64,000 bases of DNA from CAYSCZ01 sp051155775 (GCA_051155775.1 DAXETV010000005.1:35531-99530); one strand, 5' to 3'; counted from the first letter of the stretch, positions 55,144-63,935 are shown. Numbers and translations are program-made. The notes: generated by a model from the sequence alone, not told the origin.

Positions 55144-56244
55144 ATGATTCGAAGAAAGTTCATCAAAAATGCGACACTTGCAGTGCCCGCTGCCGGACTA
55201 ACATCTTGCTTTGGCGCTAAGGAATCAAAGCAAGAAAAAGGGCCGTATATCAATTTCAACAATACTTATCAATGGAAGATGGTTACTACCTGGCCACCAA
55301 ACTTTCCGGTGGTTGGTGAAGGTTGCAATTTATTGGCCGATTGGATCAAAAAGATGTCGGGGGCAAGATTGGAGATAACCGTTTATGGTGGCGGGGAATT
55401 AATCCCTTCTTTTGAAAGCTTTGATGCGGTTAGCAATGGTGCTGTGGAAATGGGCCATGGTGCAGCTTACTACTGGGCTGGGAAGATACCTGCAGCTCAA
55501 TTTTTTGCGGCGGTACCTTTCGGGATGAACGCCCACCAAAGCAATTCATGGATACTTTCCGGTGAGGGAGGAAAACTTTGGGAGGAGCTTTACCGGCCAT
55601 TTGACTTGCTGCCTATCACCTGCGGAAATACAGGTATTCAAATGGGTGGATGGTTTAACAAGGAAATTAATACCATAGAAGATATACAGGGCTTGAAAAT
55701 GCGTATCCCCGGCTTTGGAGGAAAAGTATTTAACCGCGCAGGTGGTACAGCAGTAACAGTAGCAGGCGGGGAAGTTTATACAAACTTAGAACGCGGCGTG
55801 ATTGATGCCACCGAGTGGATAGGTCCATATCATGATTATAAAATGGGTTTTCATCAGGTAGCAGAATATTACTATTATCCCGGTTGGCACGAGCCCGGGG
55901 CAAACCTGGAATTGATTGTAAACAAAACTAAGTTTCAATCTCTACCAACAGACCTACAGGAGATTATAAGAGTTGGTGCCTTAAGGCTAAACGACTGGAT
56001 GGGTGCGGAGTTTGATAATAAAAACGGAATCTATTTGAATAAATTGATCAATGAAGAAAAGGTTAAGCTGCGAAAATTTCCTAATGAAGTATTGGCAAAT
56101 TTTAAGGTAAAAACCAGTGAAGTGCTGGATGAGCTTATCCAGGGGGATGTAATCAGTAAGAAAGTTCATGATAGTTACTATCGTTTTAAGGATAACATCA
56201 ATAGATGGTCAAGGGTAAGTGATGAGATTTATTACCAATTGTAA
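55144..56244 (+). CDS. TRAP transporter substrate-binding lipoprotein (DctP/TakP type), orphan
   Basis: A 366-residue binding protein with MIRRKFIKNATLAVPAAG, which contains an RRKFIKN Tat-like twin-arginine stretch, and a lipobox LTSC. The mature part shows the TRAP signatures WKMVTTWPPNFPVVGEGC, YGGGELIPSFESFDAVSNG, GKIPAAQFF, GLKMRIPGFGGKVF and TNLERGVIDATEWIGPYHD. Such proteins bind carboxylates or 2-oxoacids for a DctQM membrane pair, but no dctQ or dctM gene is beside it. Fascin-like and barrel genes follow in the same direction. Confidence 0.9.
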   Translation: MIRRKFIKNATLAVPAAGLTSCFGAKESKQEKGPYINFNNTYQWKMVTTWPPNFPVVGEGCNLLADWIKKMSGARLEITVYGGGELIPSFESFDAVSNGAVEMGHGAAYYWAGKIPAAQFFAAVPFGMNAHQSNSWILSGEGGKLWEELYRPFDLLPITCGNTGIQMGGWFNKEINTIEDIQGLKMRIPGFGGKVFNRAGGTAVTVAGGEVYTNLERGVIDATEWIGPYHDYKMGFHQVAEYYYYPGWHEPGANLELIVNKTKFQSLPTDLQEIIRVGALRLNDWMGAEFDNKNGIYLNKLINEEKVKLRKFPNEVLANFKVKTSEVLDELIQGDVISKKVHDSYYRFKDNINRWSRVSDEIYYQL

Positions 56245-56301
56245 TCCTATATTTGAGGATATTTAAAATTAAAAACCATGAAACCTCACAAATTTTTAAC
56301 A

Positions 56302-57153
56302 ATGAAAACAATTAAATCACTCTTCGTCCTTGGTTGTTTCTTATTGTCCTTCGATGTGGCAATGGCGCAATCTAATTCATTGGACAATCTTAATTTTTAT
56401 GCAATCAAAGCAGCCAATGGCAAGTATTGGAGTGCACGGAATGATGGAAAAGAAGATATAGAGGCAACCAGGGATGGTGTGGGGTTCTTAGAAATTTTCT
56501 TAATGGAAGAATTGAGCGACACACAGTTTGGAATGAAGGCCTTAATCAATAACATGTATGTTTATTGTAAAGATGATAAGACCCCATTGGTAGCTTCCAG
56601 AGAGGTAAGAAACGTAAAAGAAACTTATGAAAAAATACAATTGGATGGCCCGCTGCATGCCATAAAAGCGCATAATGGGAAATACCTCCGAGCCATTGAT
56701 AATGGAGGAGGGAAAATACAGGCCGACAGGGACCGAATTGGTGACCATGAGCAGTTTACACTACTCAAGCTTGATAAATTTCAGTTTCAAACCTTAAATG
56801 GCTATTTCCTCGGAGCAAAGGATGGTAAGGTAAAAGCCAACTTTAAGCAGGAACAAGATAATACCATTTTTGAGATCGTAGAAAATAACAAAAGGGCCTA
56901 CTTAAAATCCATGACTGGTAAATATGTCTCTGTATCTGATAACGAGATGATGGCTAGTGCCAGTTCTATGGATGATGCCACTGGATTCACTTACAGGATC
57001 TTGAATACTCGTCCTTATTTGACCATCAAGTTGTATGATACCAACAACGATAAAGTATTCGCTGTTGGTGGTGGTGGATTTGCTGTGAAAACAGATGATA
57101 ATCCGTCTGATCTGAAATGGGCAGATTTTTATTTGAGACCGCTTGTAGACTAG
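56302..57153 (+). CDS. Secreted fascin-like beta-trefoil protein
   Basis: A 283-residue protein with a signal peptide (MKTIKSLFVLGCFLLSFDVA, then MAQS). The mature part contains about four trefoil units of the fascin/actin-crosslinking type: FYAIKAANGKYWSARNDG, then HAIKAHNGKYLRAIDNGG, QTLNGYFLGAKDGKVKA, and AYLKSMTGKYVSVSDN, each followed by an acidic turn. In bacteria this fold often binds glycans. I chose the second Met (56302), as it gives a compact signal. Function unknown; a surface carbohydrate-binding role is inference. Confidence 0.8.
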   Translation: MKTIKSLFVLGCFLLSFDVAMAQSNSLDNLNFYAIKAANGKYWSARNDGKEDIEATRDGVGFLEIFLMEELSDTQFGMKALINNMYVYCKDDKTPLVASREVRNVKETYEKIQLDGPLHAIKAHNGKYLRAIDNGGGKIQADRDRIGDHEQFTLLKLDKFQFQTLNGYFLGAKDGKVKANFKQEQDNTIFEIVENNKRAYLKSMTGKYVSVSDNEMMASASSMDDATGFTYRILNTRPYLTIKLYDTNNDKVFAVGGGGFAVKTDDNPSDLKWADFYLRPLVD

Positions 57154-57168
57154 ACATTGATCATTTCT

Positions 57169-57261
57169 AGCGGTTGTGTAAAAAGTGAATGATTAATGTC
57201 ATGCTGCTGAATTCATTGCAAGTTCAGTAAAACGCTTTTTAATGCTTTTAACACAACCGCT
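57169..57261. repeat. Imperfect 17-bp inverted repeat spanning the start of the barrel gene
   Basis: AGCGGTTGTGTAAAAAG at 57169-57185 and CTTTTAACACAACCGCT at 57245-57261 are reverse complements with one mismatch, flanking 59 bp. The right arm includes codons 2-6 of the barrel gene, so the repeat covers the leader and the ATG at 57242. No flanking target duplication is seen. Confidence 0.75.
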
Positions 57262-57955
57262 TTATAATTCTTCATTTCCCATTTTAACCGCTTCCGGATT
57301 CATATTCTTCTTTCTGTTCATTTTCCAGTCGTTACCTGGTTTTGGTCAGCTATCGATGGGGTTTATGGCTGGTGTAAACTATGCCAATATGAGGGTCATT
57401 GTGGCTTCCGGTAATGATGTAGATACCACACCTGCTTTCGGGCCGGCCTTTGGGATTTTTTTACAGGATTCAGTGGTCAATAATGTTAACCTGGAACTTC
57501 AGGTGTTTTTCTCAAGTAAAGGATTTAAAAGAATAGATGAGGCTCGTGATGAGAAGCAGGTGGTAAACGCCAACTACCTGGAGGTACCGCTGCTTTTCCA
57601 TTATCACCCTGAGTTCCTGGGAAATTTATTTTTAGCGGCAGGGGGCTATCTGGGTGTAGGTATCAATGGTGGTTTCAGGTTGAAAAGGCCTAATATTTCC
57701 ACCAGCGCGGATCTTGTTTTCACTAATACTGTTACTGAAGCACAGTTTACCAACCCACGGGTGAGTGCTTTTATTAAGAAAATAGACGGAGGTTTGAATT
57801 TCAGCTTAGGACTACAACAGAATAAAATGTCCTATGTTTTAAACTACAGTATGGGTTTTATCAATACCGTACCAGCTGTGGAAGTACCTGGAGTTGTAGC
57901 TGACGACCGAACCTTTCACCGGGTTATTCGGTTTTATTTTGGTTTTACCTTTTAA
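57242..57955 (+). CDS. Outer-membrane beta-barrel protein (PorT-like)
   Basis: A 237-residue protein with a hydrophobic signal (SGFIFFFLFIFQSLPGFGQ) and alternating amphipathic strands: LSMGFMAGVNYANMRV, FGIFLQDSVVNNVNLELQVFF, YLEVPLLFHYHPEF, LFLAAGGYLGVGIN, then a terminal aromatic FHRVIRFYFGFTF typical of barrels. It belongs to the small OMP beta-barrel type of Bacteroidota (PorT-like). The N-terminal codons MLLTQP lie inside the inverted repeat, and no other Met precedes the signal, so the start is probably correct. Confidence 0.8.
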   Translation: MLLTQPLYNSSFPILTASGFIFFFLFIFQSLPGFGQLSMGFMAGVNYANMRVIVASGNDVDTTPAFGPAFGIFLQDSVVNNVNLELQVFFSSKGFKRIDEARDEKQVVNANYLEVPLLFHYHPEFLGNLFLAAGGYLGVGINGGFRLKRPNISTSADLVFTNTVTEAQFTNPRVSAFIKKIDGGLNFSLGLQQNKMSYVLNYSMGFINTVPAVEVPGVVADDRTFHRVIRFYFGFTF

Positions 57956-58204
57956 TAAATTATTTAACGACACTGGCAACAACCCAATCCCTGGTAAACC
58001 AAATTTACGGTCTGATTTGATGATGGATTCAATCAAAAATATGATGTTTTGACACGGTATTTTCCTGGTTATTTTAATTGATTTAAATAATGAATAAATA
58101 CAAAACAGGACCATCTCTATAAACAAAAATCATAAAGTAAAAACCCATCGACCGTTTTACCTTTCTGAATCGTCAAAATAGCATAATAAAAAAATTTGAC
58201 GATC

Positions 58205-59008
58205 ATGTATTCATTAGAAAACAAAGTGGCTGCAATATTTGCGGCCTATGGCGCTATATCCAGTGATGTGGCCCGCTCATTATCAGCAAATGGTGCTGAA
58301 GTATATCTCTCCGGACGCAAGCTGAAATCTGTGCAGTCTTTAGCCGGTGAGATCAATGAAAGTGGTGGTAAAGCATATGCCTACCAGGTGGATGCCACCG
58401 ATGAATCCGGGATTGAAAACTTCATTAAGCAGATCACTGATCAAAAAGGACAGTTGGACATCATTTTCAACGGTATCGGCCTTCGTGCCGGAGACCTTCA
58501 ATATGGCACGCCCAGCACACACTTACCCTTTGAGAAATTTATGGAAGTACTTTTGGTTCACCTGGGTTCCCAATTTCTCACAGCCCGAACGGCAGCCAGA
58601 TATATGATGCACATGCAGTCCAGGGGTACAATCATCACGCTTTCGGCAAGCTTGTCCAGAATCAAGGTGCCGCTTATGGCTGGGGTAACTGCGGCCTGCT
58701 CCGGTGTGGAAGGCCTGACCCGCGTACTGGCTGCTGAGTTTGGCCAGCATGGGATTAAAGTGATCTGCTTAAACCCTACTGCTCTGGCAGAAACCAGGAC
58801 TATACAAGAAACTAATGCATTAAATGCCAAAACTATGGACATATCCCCTAAAAAGTTAAAAGAAAATATGGACAATGCCTATCTCATGGGAAAGAGTCCT
58901 TCTACAAAGGATATTGGAAAATTTGCTGCGTTTCTGGCAACCGATGTCGGGGCACTGTTAAATAGCCATATAGTTGATGCAGACTTTGGTACCAGAAATG
59001 TAATTTAA
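58205..59008 (+). CDS. Degenerate SDR-fold protein lacking the catalytic residues and the glycine motif
   Basis: A 267-residue protein with clear SDR-wide alignment (for example DIIFNGIGLR, VKVICLNPTALAETRT-like strand, SHIVDADFGTRN). The TGxxxGxG loop reads FAAYGAIS, so three glycines are lost, and the YxxxK site reads VTAAC before SGVEGLTR. NAD(P) binding and hydride transfer are therefore unlikely in the usual manner. I used the ATG at 58205 over a TTG three codons earlier. It lies 54 nt upstream of the ECF sigma gene, in the same direction. Confidence 0.82.
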   Translation: MYSLENKVAAIFAAYGAISSDVARSLSANGAEVYLSGRKLKSVQSLAGEINESGGKAYAYQVDATDESGIENFIKQITDQKGQLDIIFNGIGLRAGDLQYGTPSTHLPFEKFMEVLLVHLGSQFLTARTAARYMMHMQSRGTIITLSASLSRIKVPLMAGVTAACSGVEGLTRVLAAEFGQHGIKVICLNPTALAETRTIQETNALNAKTMDISPKKLKENMDNAYLMGKSPSTKDIGKFAAFLATDVGALLNSHIVDADFGTRNVI

Positions 59009-59062
59009 TAACTTAAAGCTGTAAAGTAGTAGCTGTATAAAGCGCTTACTTTTAATAAAATC

Positions 59063-59890
59063 ATGAAAGATCAACTTATAGAAAAGGCAGTTAATGGTAA
59101 TATTATATCTTTCCAGGAGCTTTTTCTGGAAATTCGTCCACAGTTAAAATCATACTTATATCGATTATTAACTGACAGGAGTGATGTCGAAGACCTCGCC
59201 CAGGATACTTTTGTAAAGGCTTTCGATAAGATTGACACATTTAAAGGAAATTCGTCCTTAAAAACATGGGTTTTTCAGATTGCTACCCATCTTGCCTATG
59301 ACTTCTTGAAGCGCCGCAAACGTTGGGCACCGGATGCCCAGGATAAAGCAAAAGCCCTGGCATTATCCACACCGGAAATTGCAAATAACTTTTGGAAAGT
59401 TCACCATAGCTCACCGTGTGGAAGGTATGATGTTACTGAGCATATAGACTTTTGTTTTACCTGTATCTCGAAAACCCTAACCATCGAGCAACAAGTAGCA
59501 TTGATCCTTAAAGATATATATGACTTTTCCAGAAAAGATATTTGCCAGATTATTGATAAATCAGAGGGCGTGGTAAAGCATTTACTTCATGATGCCAGGA
59601 AGATTATGATGGACATCTTTAACCATCGATGCGCGTTGATCAATAAAAATGGTGCCTGTCATCAATGTACGGAGTTGGCAGGAATTTATAATCCCAAGCA
59701 GGCAAGGCAGGAAGCGCTGATGCAAATAGACATGGTTGAAAAAGCCAAAACCGAAAGACAAGATGAATTATATAACCTAAGGGCTAAATTGGTTTCAAAA
59801 ATTGATCCCTTGAGGTCAGAAGGTGCCGATATGCAGGACATAATTATGCAGTGTACCCGCCGTGCAATCGGAGAAACCGATCATATTTAA
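59063..59890 (+). CDS. ECF RNA polymerase sigma factor with a cysteine-rich C-terminal extension
   Basis: A 275-residue sigma-70 ECF protein. Region 2 (SYLYRLLTDRSDVEDLAQDTFVKAF, SSLKTWVFQIATHLAYDFLKR) and region 4 (IEQQVALILKDIYDFSRKDICQIIDKSEGVVKHLLHDARK) are clear. About 85 residues follow, starting FNHRCALINKNGACHQCTELAG, with a CxxC. Eight cysteines occur overall (119, 131, 134, 161, 190, 199, 202, 264), unusual for an ECF factor. No anti-sigma gene is next to it; the extension may be a cis-acting metal or redox switch, which is inference. Confidence 0.88.
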   Translation: MKDQLIEKAVNGNIISFQELFLEIRPQLKSYLYRLLTDRSDVEDLAQDTFVKAFDKIDTFKGNSSLKTWVFQIATHLAYDFLKRRKRWAPDAQDKAKALALSTPEIANNFWKVHHSSPCGRYDVTEHIDFCFTCISKTLTIEQQVALILKDIYDFSRKDICQIIDKSEGVVKHLLHDARKIMMDIFNHRCALINKNGACHQCTELAGIYNPKQARQEALMQIDMVEKAKTERQDELYNLRAKLVSKIDPLRSEGADMQDIIMQCTRRAIGETDHI

Positions 59891-59900
59891 ACTGTAAAAA

Positions 59901-60572
59901 ATGATAGAAAAAAATATATTCGCCTTTTTGCAATTGCTCAGGCAAAACAATCATAAAGAGTGGTTCGAAGCCAATAGAAAAATTTATGAGCAGGCCAGAA
60001 GTAACTTTATTGATGTTACCGACCGGCTTATCGAAGGCATATCAGCTTTCGATGAGGATATTGCCCATTCCAACCTCAAACCCAGGAATTGTATTATGCG
60101 TATCAACCGGGACATCAGGTTTTCCAAGGATAAAACACCCTACAAAACCAACTTTTTCTGCTTCATCAACAAAGCAGGCAGGAAAAGTCCGTTTGCCGGC
60201 TATTACCTCAGTATCGATCCGGGGGGATCATTCCATGGTGGTGGAATTTATTTACCAGAGAATCCTGTCCTATCAAAAATCAGGCAAGAGATAGATTATA
60301 ATTTTAATGAATGGCTAGGTGTGGTAAATGATGATAACCTAAAAAGCCACTATTACGAAGTGAAGCCATCAGGCATACTTACCCGGCCCCCTAAAGGATA
60401 TGATAAGGATAACCCGGCCATCCAATGGATTAAGTACAAAGGGTACTACACCCAAAAAATGTTAGATAGGGAGGACGTTCTAAGCGATACTTTCGTTGAA
60501 GAGACCATCAAGTCTTATCGCTCCATCAAACCGATGGTTGATTTTATCAATCGGTCATTAAAGGAAGTTTGA
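59901..60572 (+). CDS. DUF2461-family protein
   Basis: A 223-residue protein opening with FLQLLRQNNHKEWFEANR, then RINRDIRFSKDKTPYKTNFFC, GGGIYLPENPVLSKIRQEI and KGYDKDNPAIQWIKYKGYY. These are the TIGR02453/DUF2461 hallmarks. Function unestablished. It begins 10 nt after the sigma gene, so the two are probably co-transcribed. Confidence 0.9.
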   Translation: MIEKNIFAFLQLLRQNNHKEWFEANRKIYEQARSNFIDVTDRLIEGISAFDEDIAHSNLKPRNCIMRINRDIRFSKDKTPYKTNFFCFINKAGRKSPFAGYYLSIDPGGSFHGGGIYLPENPVLSKIRQEIDYNFNEWLGVVNDDNLKSHYYEVKPSGILTRPPKGYDKDNPAIQWIKYKGYYTQKMLDREDVLSDTFVEETIKSYRSIKPMVDFINRSLKEV

Positions 60573-60976
60573 ATGGATGATCCTATCCCTAACTTGCACC
60601 TGTCAATGCAATTTGAAAAATATGTAGATCCTCGCATTAGCATGATAGTAACAGATCTAAGCCATCACACCAAACCGGGCTAACCATGGCGGGAACGAAG
60701 GGTTTATAAATTGGTTGAATTGACCGGATGCTTAAATTTATCAGGATTGTATTGGACGCTATTACCAGTATGAGGGGACGCTCGCTTCTTGTCTTTTTTG
60801 TGTTGTACCTCATATTACCGTTCATCTTAAAATACCGATGAAAAAAAATAATTAGTTGGAAATCTTCTTTAAAAATTGTCTACAAACTCTTTGGGCAATA
60901 TGGATTACGCAAGGCCATGTTGAATTAATTATTGGTACGAATGATCAACCAATGCGGGATATTTTCAGAGAAAAGT
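60573..60976. other. 404-bp gap without a recognised gene
   Basis: Between DUF2461 and the small membrane protein gene. It holds only short frames, such as a 36-codon frame at 60573 and a stop-bounded one ending near 60930, with no match I recognise and no clear terminator or promoter. It may be a decayed gene, but that is not shown. Confidence 0.5.
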
Positions 60977-61192
60977 TCACCTTATCATCCTAACCACAAC
61001 AACTATTAAATATAACCAGGGTACTCCATGCAAAAGCAGGTCAAAGTAATCCATGGACTGCATACCAGCCCCACCTCCGGTAATCCATTTTAACTTACCC
61101 CAAATGTGAGGCTCGGGATTGTATGGCGCTAATCCCAGGGTTAAAACCAGCACTAATGCTAAAACCAAGCTTTTTGTGTGGCGCCTTCCCAA
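60977..61192 (-). CDS. Small membrane protein with the APxxPEPHxxGK motif
   Basis: A 71-residue protein: a hydrophobic N-terminus (LVLALVLVLTLGLAPYNPEPHIWGKLKWI), a Gly-rich middle (GGGAGMQSMDYFDLLLHGVPW) and a hydrophobic C-terminus. The LAP-x(2)-PEPH-x(2)-GK and MDYFDLLLHG segments recur in small bacterial membrane proteins I have seen labelled as transporter-associated. Function unknown. It lies 2 nt after the GH43 stop. Confidence 0.72.
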   Translation of the reverse strand: MGRRHTKSLVLALVLVLTLGLAPYNPEPHIWGKLKWITGGGAGMQSMDYFDLLLHGVPWLYLIVVVVRMIR

Positions 61193-61194
61193 AT

Positions 61195-62904
61195 TTATCG
61201 AGGATAACCTTTGTATTTCACCCAGTCAAAATCAGCATAGGCTTTGGTCTTATTACCATTACTGGTGGCATATACGCCAAGAAATGCGCCTGTATAGCCA
61301 TTGTTCGAAATAATGGTGGATGCTGTTGTCGCAAATTTATTAAATGAATTTCCATTGTTTAATGAATACTCATAAACATACTGATCATCCATGGATGTCA
61401 CTTTAAATATTATATCTCCCCTAAATTGAGGTATTGATATACTTTTTACAACGTATGGAGCCTTGGTTTTCTCAGAGATGGTGAGTTTTAAATAAAGGCC
61501 TCGTTCGTTCTTCGATATAGTATAATTAATGAAATTATCATCTTTCTGAAACATACTGATGCCTGCTTCCTCATTTGCTCTTTTAGGTTGGTAGCTCATG
61601 GAGGCCTCGTATTGAAAATCACTCTCCCGTTGCCTGAACCCGATCAGGCTGGCCCTTTCCCTGTTCATGATAACATTTGGATGATGAAACAGTCTTAAAG
61701 ATCCACTTTTATCAGTAAGGGAATATGTACTGGGTAGGGGTACCCTCCTAAAGTTCCATTGCAGGCCTAAAGATTCCCCATCAAAATTATCAGCAAAGGC
61801 ATCATTGCTATATTGGGGTTTCCTTTTAAAGGGGAGTGGATTTATTCTTTCTACTTTACCCGTCTCCGGGGCTCCTACAGGATACATAAACTCAACCGGC
61901 GCCCACTCATCTTCACTTACTTCCTCCCATCGCACAGTAGATCCCTCCCAGGTTACAGGAATTAAATGTGTTTCCCGGCCCATATTTGACCCACGCTCTT
62001 CATCACCCCTGATACCTAGTGCAACCATATACCACCGCCCATCAGCCAGCTCAACCAAATCCGCATGGCCGGTACTATGCACCCAATAATCTTTTGATAA
62101 ATGACGGGATGTTAAGATAGGATTACGAGGAGACGATTCAAATGGGCCGGTGATATTATCACTTGCCGCAATCATAACTGCATGATTGAAAGATGTACCA
62201 CCTTCCGCTACCATGATGTAGTATATACCTTCTTTCTTATACATATGGGGGCCTTCTACACAACATCCGCCACAGGCGCCACCCCATATCGTTGTTCTTT
62301 CACCCACTAGTGACCAATTATCGAGGTTCAGTTCCTGCACCCAGATTTCCCCAATACCATTGGCATTTTTATCTCCGGCCTGATGTGTACCCACAAAATA
62401 AACTTTACCATCATCATCAAAAAACAGGTCTGGATCTATCCCGGGTGCATCTTGAATGATATGTGGATCAGACCAGGGCCCCTCAGGCTTTTTAGCTTTA
62501 ATGATAAAATTTATAAATTGAGTCTCCCTTCCATCTTCCGGAGGTGTATAGATGTTTGTAGTGATAATGTAAAAAGTGCCATCGTTATAACGGATGGTTG
62601 GTGCATGTATACCACCATTGCTTTGTACGTCTACTAAGTTATTGATACCGGTGCATTGCCCTGCCCTGTGTAATCCGTAACCGATCAGTTCCCAATTGAC
62701 CAGATCATCGCTTTTATGGATCGGTAAACCGGGAAAATATTCAAAAGATGAATTGACAATATAATATTCCTCCCCAACCCTACAAATCGATGGATCAGGA
62801 TAAGCGCCGGGCAGTATGGGATTAATAAATGTTGATGGCTGTGCCCAAACTGAAAAAGGTATCAGGAATAAGCATAAACAAAGTAAAATTTTTGAACTGG
62901 TCAT
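61195..62904 (-). CDS. Secreted glycoside hydrolase family 43 (beta-xylosidase/alpha-L-arabinofuranosidase type)
   Basis: A 569-residue protein with a signal (ILLCLCLFLIPFSVWAQ). The five-bladed propeller starts AYPDPSICRVGEEYYIVNSSFEYFPG (Asp at PDPS is the base), PGIDPDLFFDDDGKVYF carries the pKa-modulating Asp, and CVEGPHMYKKEGIYYIMVAEGG the acid Glu. A C-terminal beta-sandwich (ANEEAGISMFQKDD, YAMDDQYVYEYSL-like) follows. It trims xylan or arabinan side chains. I chose ATG at 62904, since TTG at 62907 is one codon earlier. TGATG joins it to the DUF4961 gene. Confidence 0.9.
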   Translation of the reverse strand: MTSSKILLCLCLFLIPFSVWAQPSTFINPILPGAYPDPSICRVGEEYYIVNSSFEYFPGLPIHKSDDLVNWELIGYGLHRAGQCTGINNLVDVQSNGGIHAPTIRYNDGTFYIITTNIYTPPEDGRETQFINFIIKAKKPEGPWSDPHIIQDAPGIDPDLFFDDDGKVYFVGTHQAGDKNANGIGEIWVQELNLDNWSLVGERTTIWGGACGGCCVEGPHMYKKEGIYYIMVAEGGTSFNHAVMIAASDNITGPFESSPRNPILTSRHLSKDYWVHSTGHADLVELADGRWYMVALGIRGDEERGSNMGRETHLIPVTWEGSTVRWEEVSEDEWAPVEFMYPVGAPETGKVERINPLPFKRKPQYSNDAFADNFDGESLGLQWNFRRVPLPSTYSLTDKSGSLRLFHHPNVIMNRERASLIGFRQRESDFQYEASMSYQPKRANEEAGISMFQKDDNFINYTISKNERGLYLKLTISEKTKAPYVVKSISIPQFRGDIIFKVTSMDDQYVYEYSLNNGNSFNKFATTASTIISNNGYTGAFLGVYATSNGNKTKAYADFDWVKYKGYPR

Positions 62905-63935
62905 CAATTACAATTAGCCTCCATTCTAAAATCTTCATTGGTAGTTAAGTTTTTTACTATCCTTGTACCGTTGGAATTTTTGAGGTTATAGGTTATTTCA
63001 ATAATCTCTTTATCATTAGGAATATCAAATAAAGATGGTGGCCATATGGTAAGTTCCCAGATTTCATCACCTTTAAATTCAAACTCAGTGGCAGGCCTGT
63101 TATCACAAACTTCCATCGAACCGCCTTCATAATGTGCAGTGGCACATAAAAATACGCTACTCGCACCAAAAAGGACTGTTGGGTCATCACCTTCACCTTT
63201 GGATGCATCAAAAGTCAGATTCAGTATATCATTTAAAACAAAAGTCCCCGGGTTAACTGTCACAGTAGCAGGGGCAGGTGGTTCTCCACAAAGATTTATG
63301 GTTTCGCCTTCACCATTAACGACTTCCATACAAGGGGTAAAGAAGAAATCGAAATTCATATTAATATCCCTTGGGCCAAACTCTGCATCACCAATGAAGT
63401 AGCCCAACTGTGTGATCATATTTTCAGCACCAACAGTGGTCTCGATGTTTACAATCCCTGATAAAGGCAAAACATCAGCAGGCGGATTGTATGCTTCATC
63501 TGCTTTAAACACTACCCATTCAACTTCACCGTAGTTTTCTCCGATTCCCCCCTTTGTTTCAAGTAATTCTACCCATGGGGAATTAGTAAAAGCAGCTTCT
63601 ATGGCATCAGGATCCAATACATTTAAAGTAGTACTAAAAGGCGTGCTGGAAATTGATACCGCTGTATTTTCCGCAGCATCCCAGGACTTAGGCACTAAAA
63701 AACCGAAAATAAATATACTTCCACCAACGCCTGGATTATCATTAAATGGATCATCCAACACTTCTACATCCAAAGTTATGGATATGCGTTCGCCGGCACT
63801 GGCTGTAGATGGTTGATCAACACCGGTAATATTGAAACACATGGTCAAAACAATTGCCAGTGCTACCAGAACCACAAAAGACAATAATGTTTGCCATGGT
63901 GTTTTATTCATATGATTTATAAAAAACGATTTCAT
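62904..63935 (-). CDS. DUF4961-type surface lipoprotein of a polysaccharide-utilisation locus
   Basis: A 343-residue protein with a membrane-spanning N-terminus ending in the lipobox-like VLTMC, followed by NITGVDQPSTASAGERISITLDVEV and several beta-rich segments, including SIFIFGFLVPKSWDA and a C-terminal immunoglobulin-like region (TVNPGTFVLNDILNLTFDAS). This matches the DUF4961 family found with SusC/SusD genes in Bacteroidota. It probably binds glycan at the surface beside the GH43. Its start overlaps the stop of the partial gene at the window edge (ATGA). Cys pairs (CMEV, CGEP, CATA, CDNR) may form disulfides. Confidence 0.78.
   Translation of the reverse strand: MKSFFINHMNKTPWQTLLSFVVLVALAIVLTMCFNITGVDQPSTASAGERISITLDVEVLDDPFNDNPGVGGSIFIFGFLVPKSWDAAENTAVSISSTPFSTTLNVLDPDAIEAAFTNSPWVELLETKGGIGENYGEVEWVVFKADEAYNPPADVLPLSGIVNIETTVGAENMITQLGYFIGDAEFGPRDINMNFDFFFTPCMEVVNGEGETINLCGEPPAPATVTVNPGTFVLNDILNLTFDASKGEGDDPTVLFGASSVFLCATAHYEGGSMEVCDNRPATEFEFKGDEIWELTIWPPSLFDIPNDKEIIEITYNLKNSNGTRIVKNLTTNEDFRMEANCN

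Noticed and set aside
57956..58204. Gene or regulatory RNA in the 249-bp gap before the degenerate SDR
   Set aside because: No open frame of note and no stable hairpin with a T tract was seen.
60637..60825. A 62-codon minus-strand frame in the gap after DUF2461
   Set aside because: Composition is not protein-like and no motif is recognisable.
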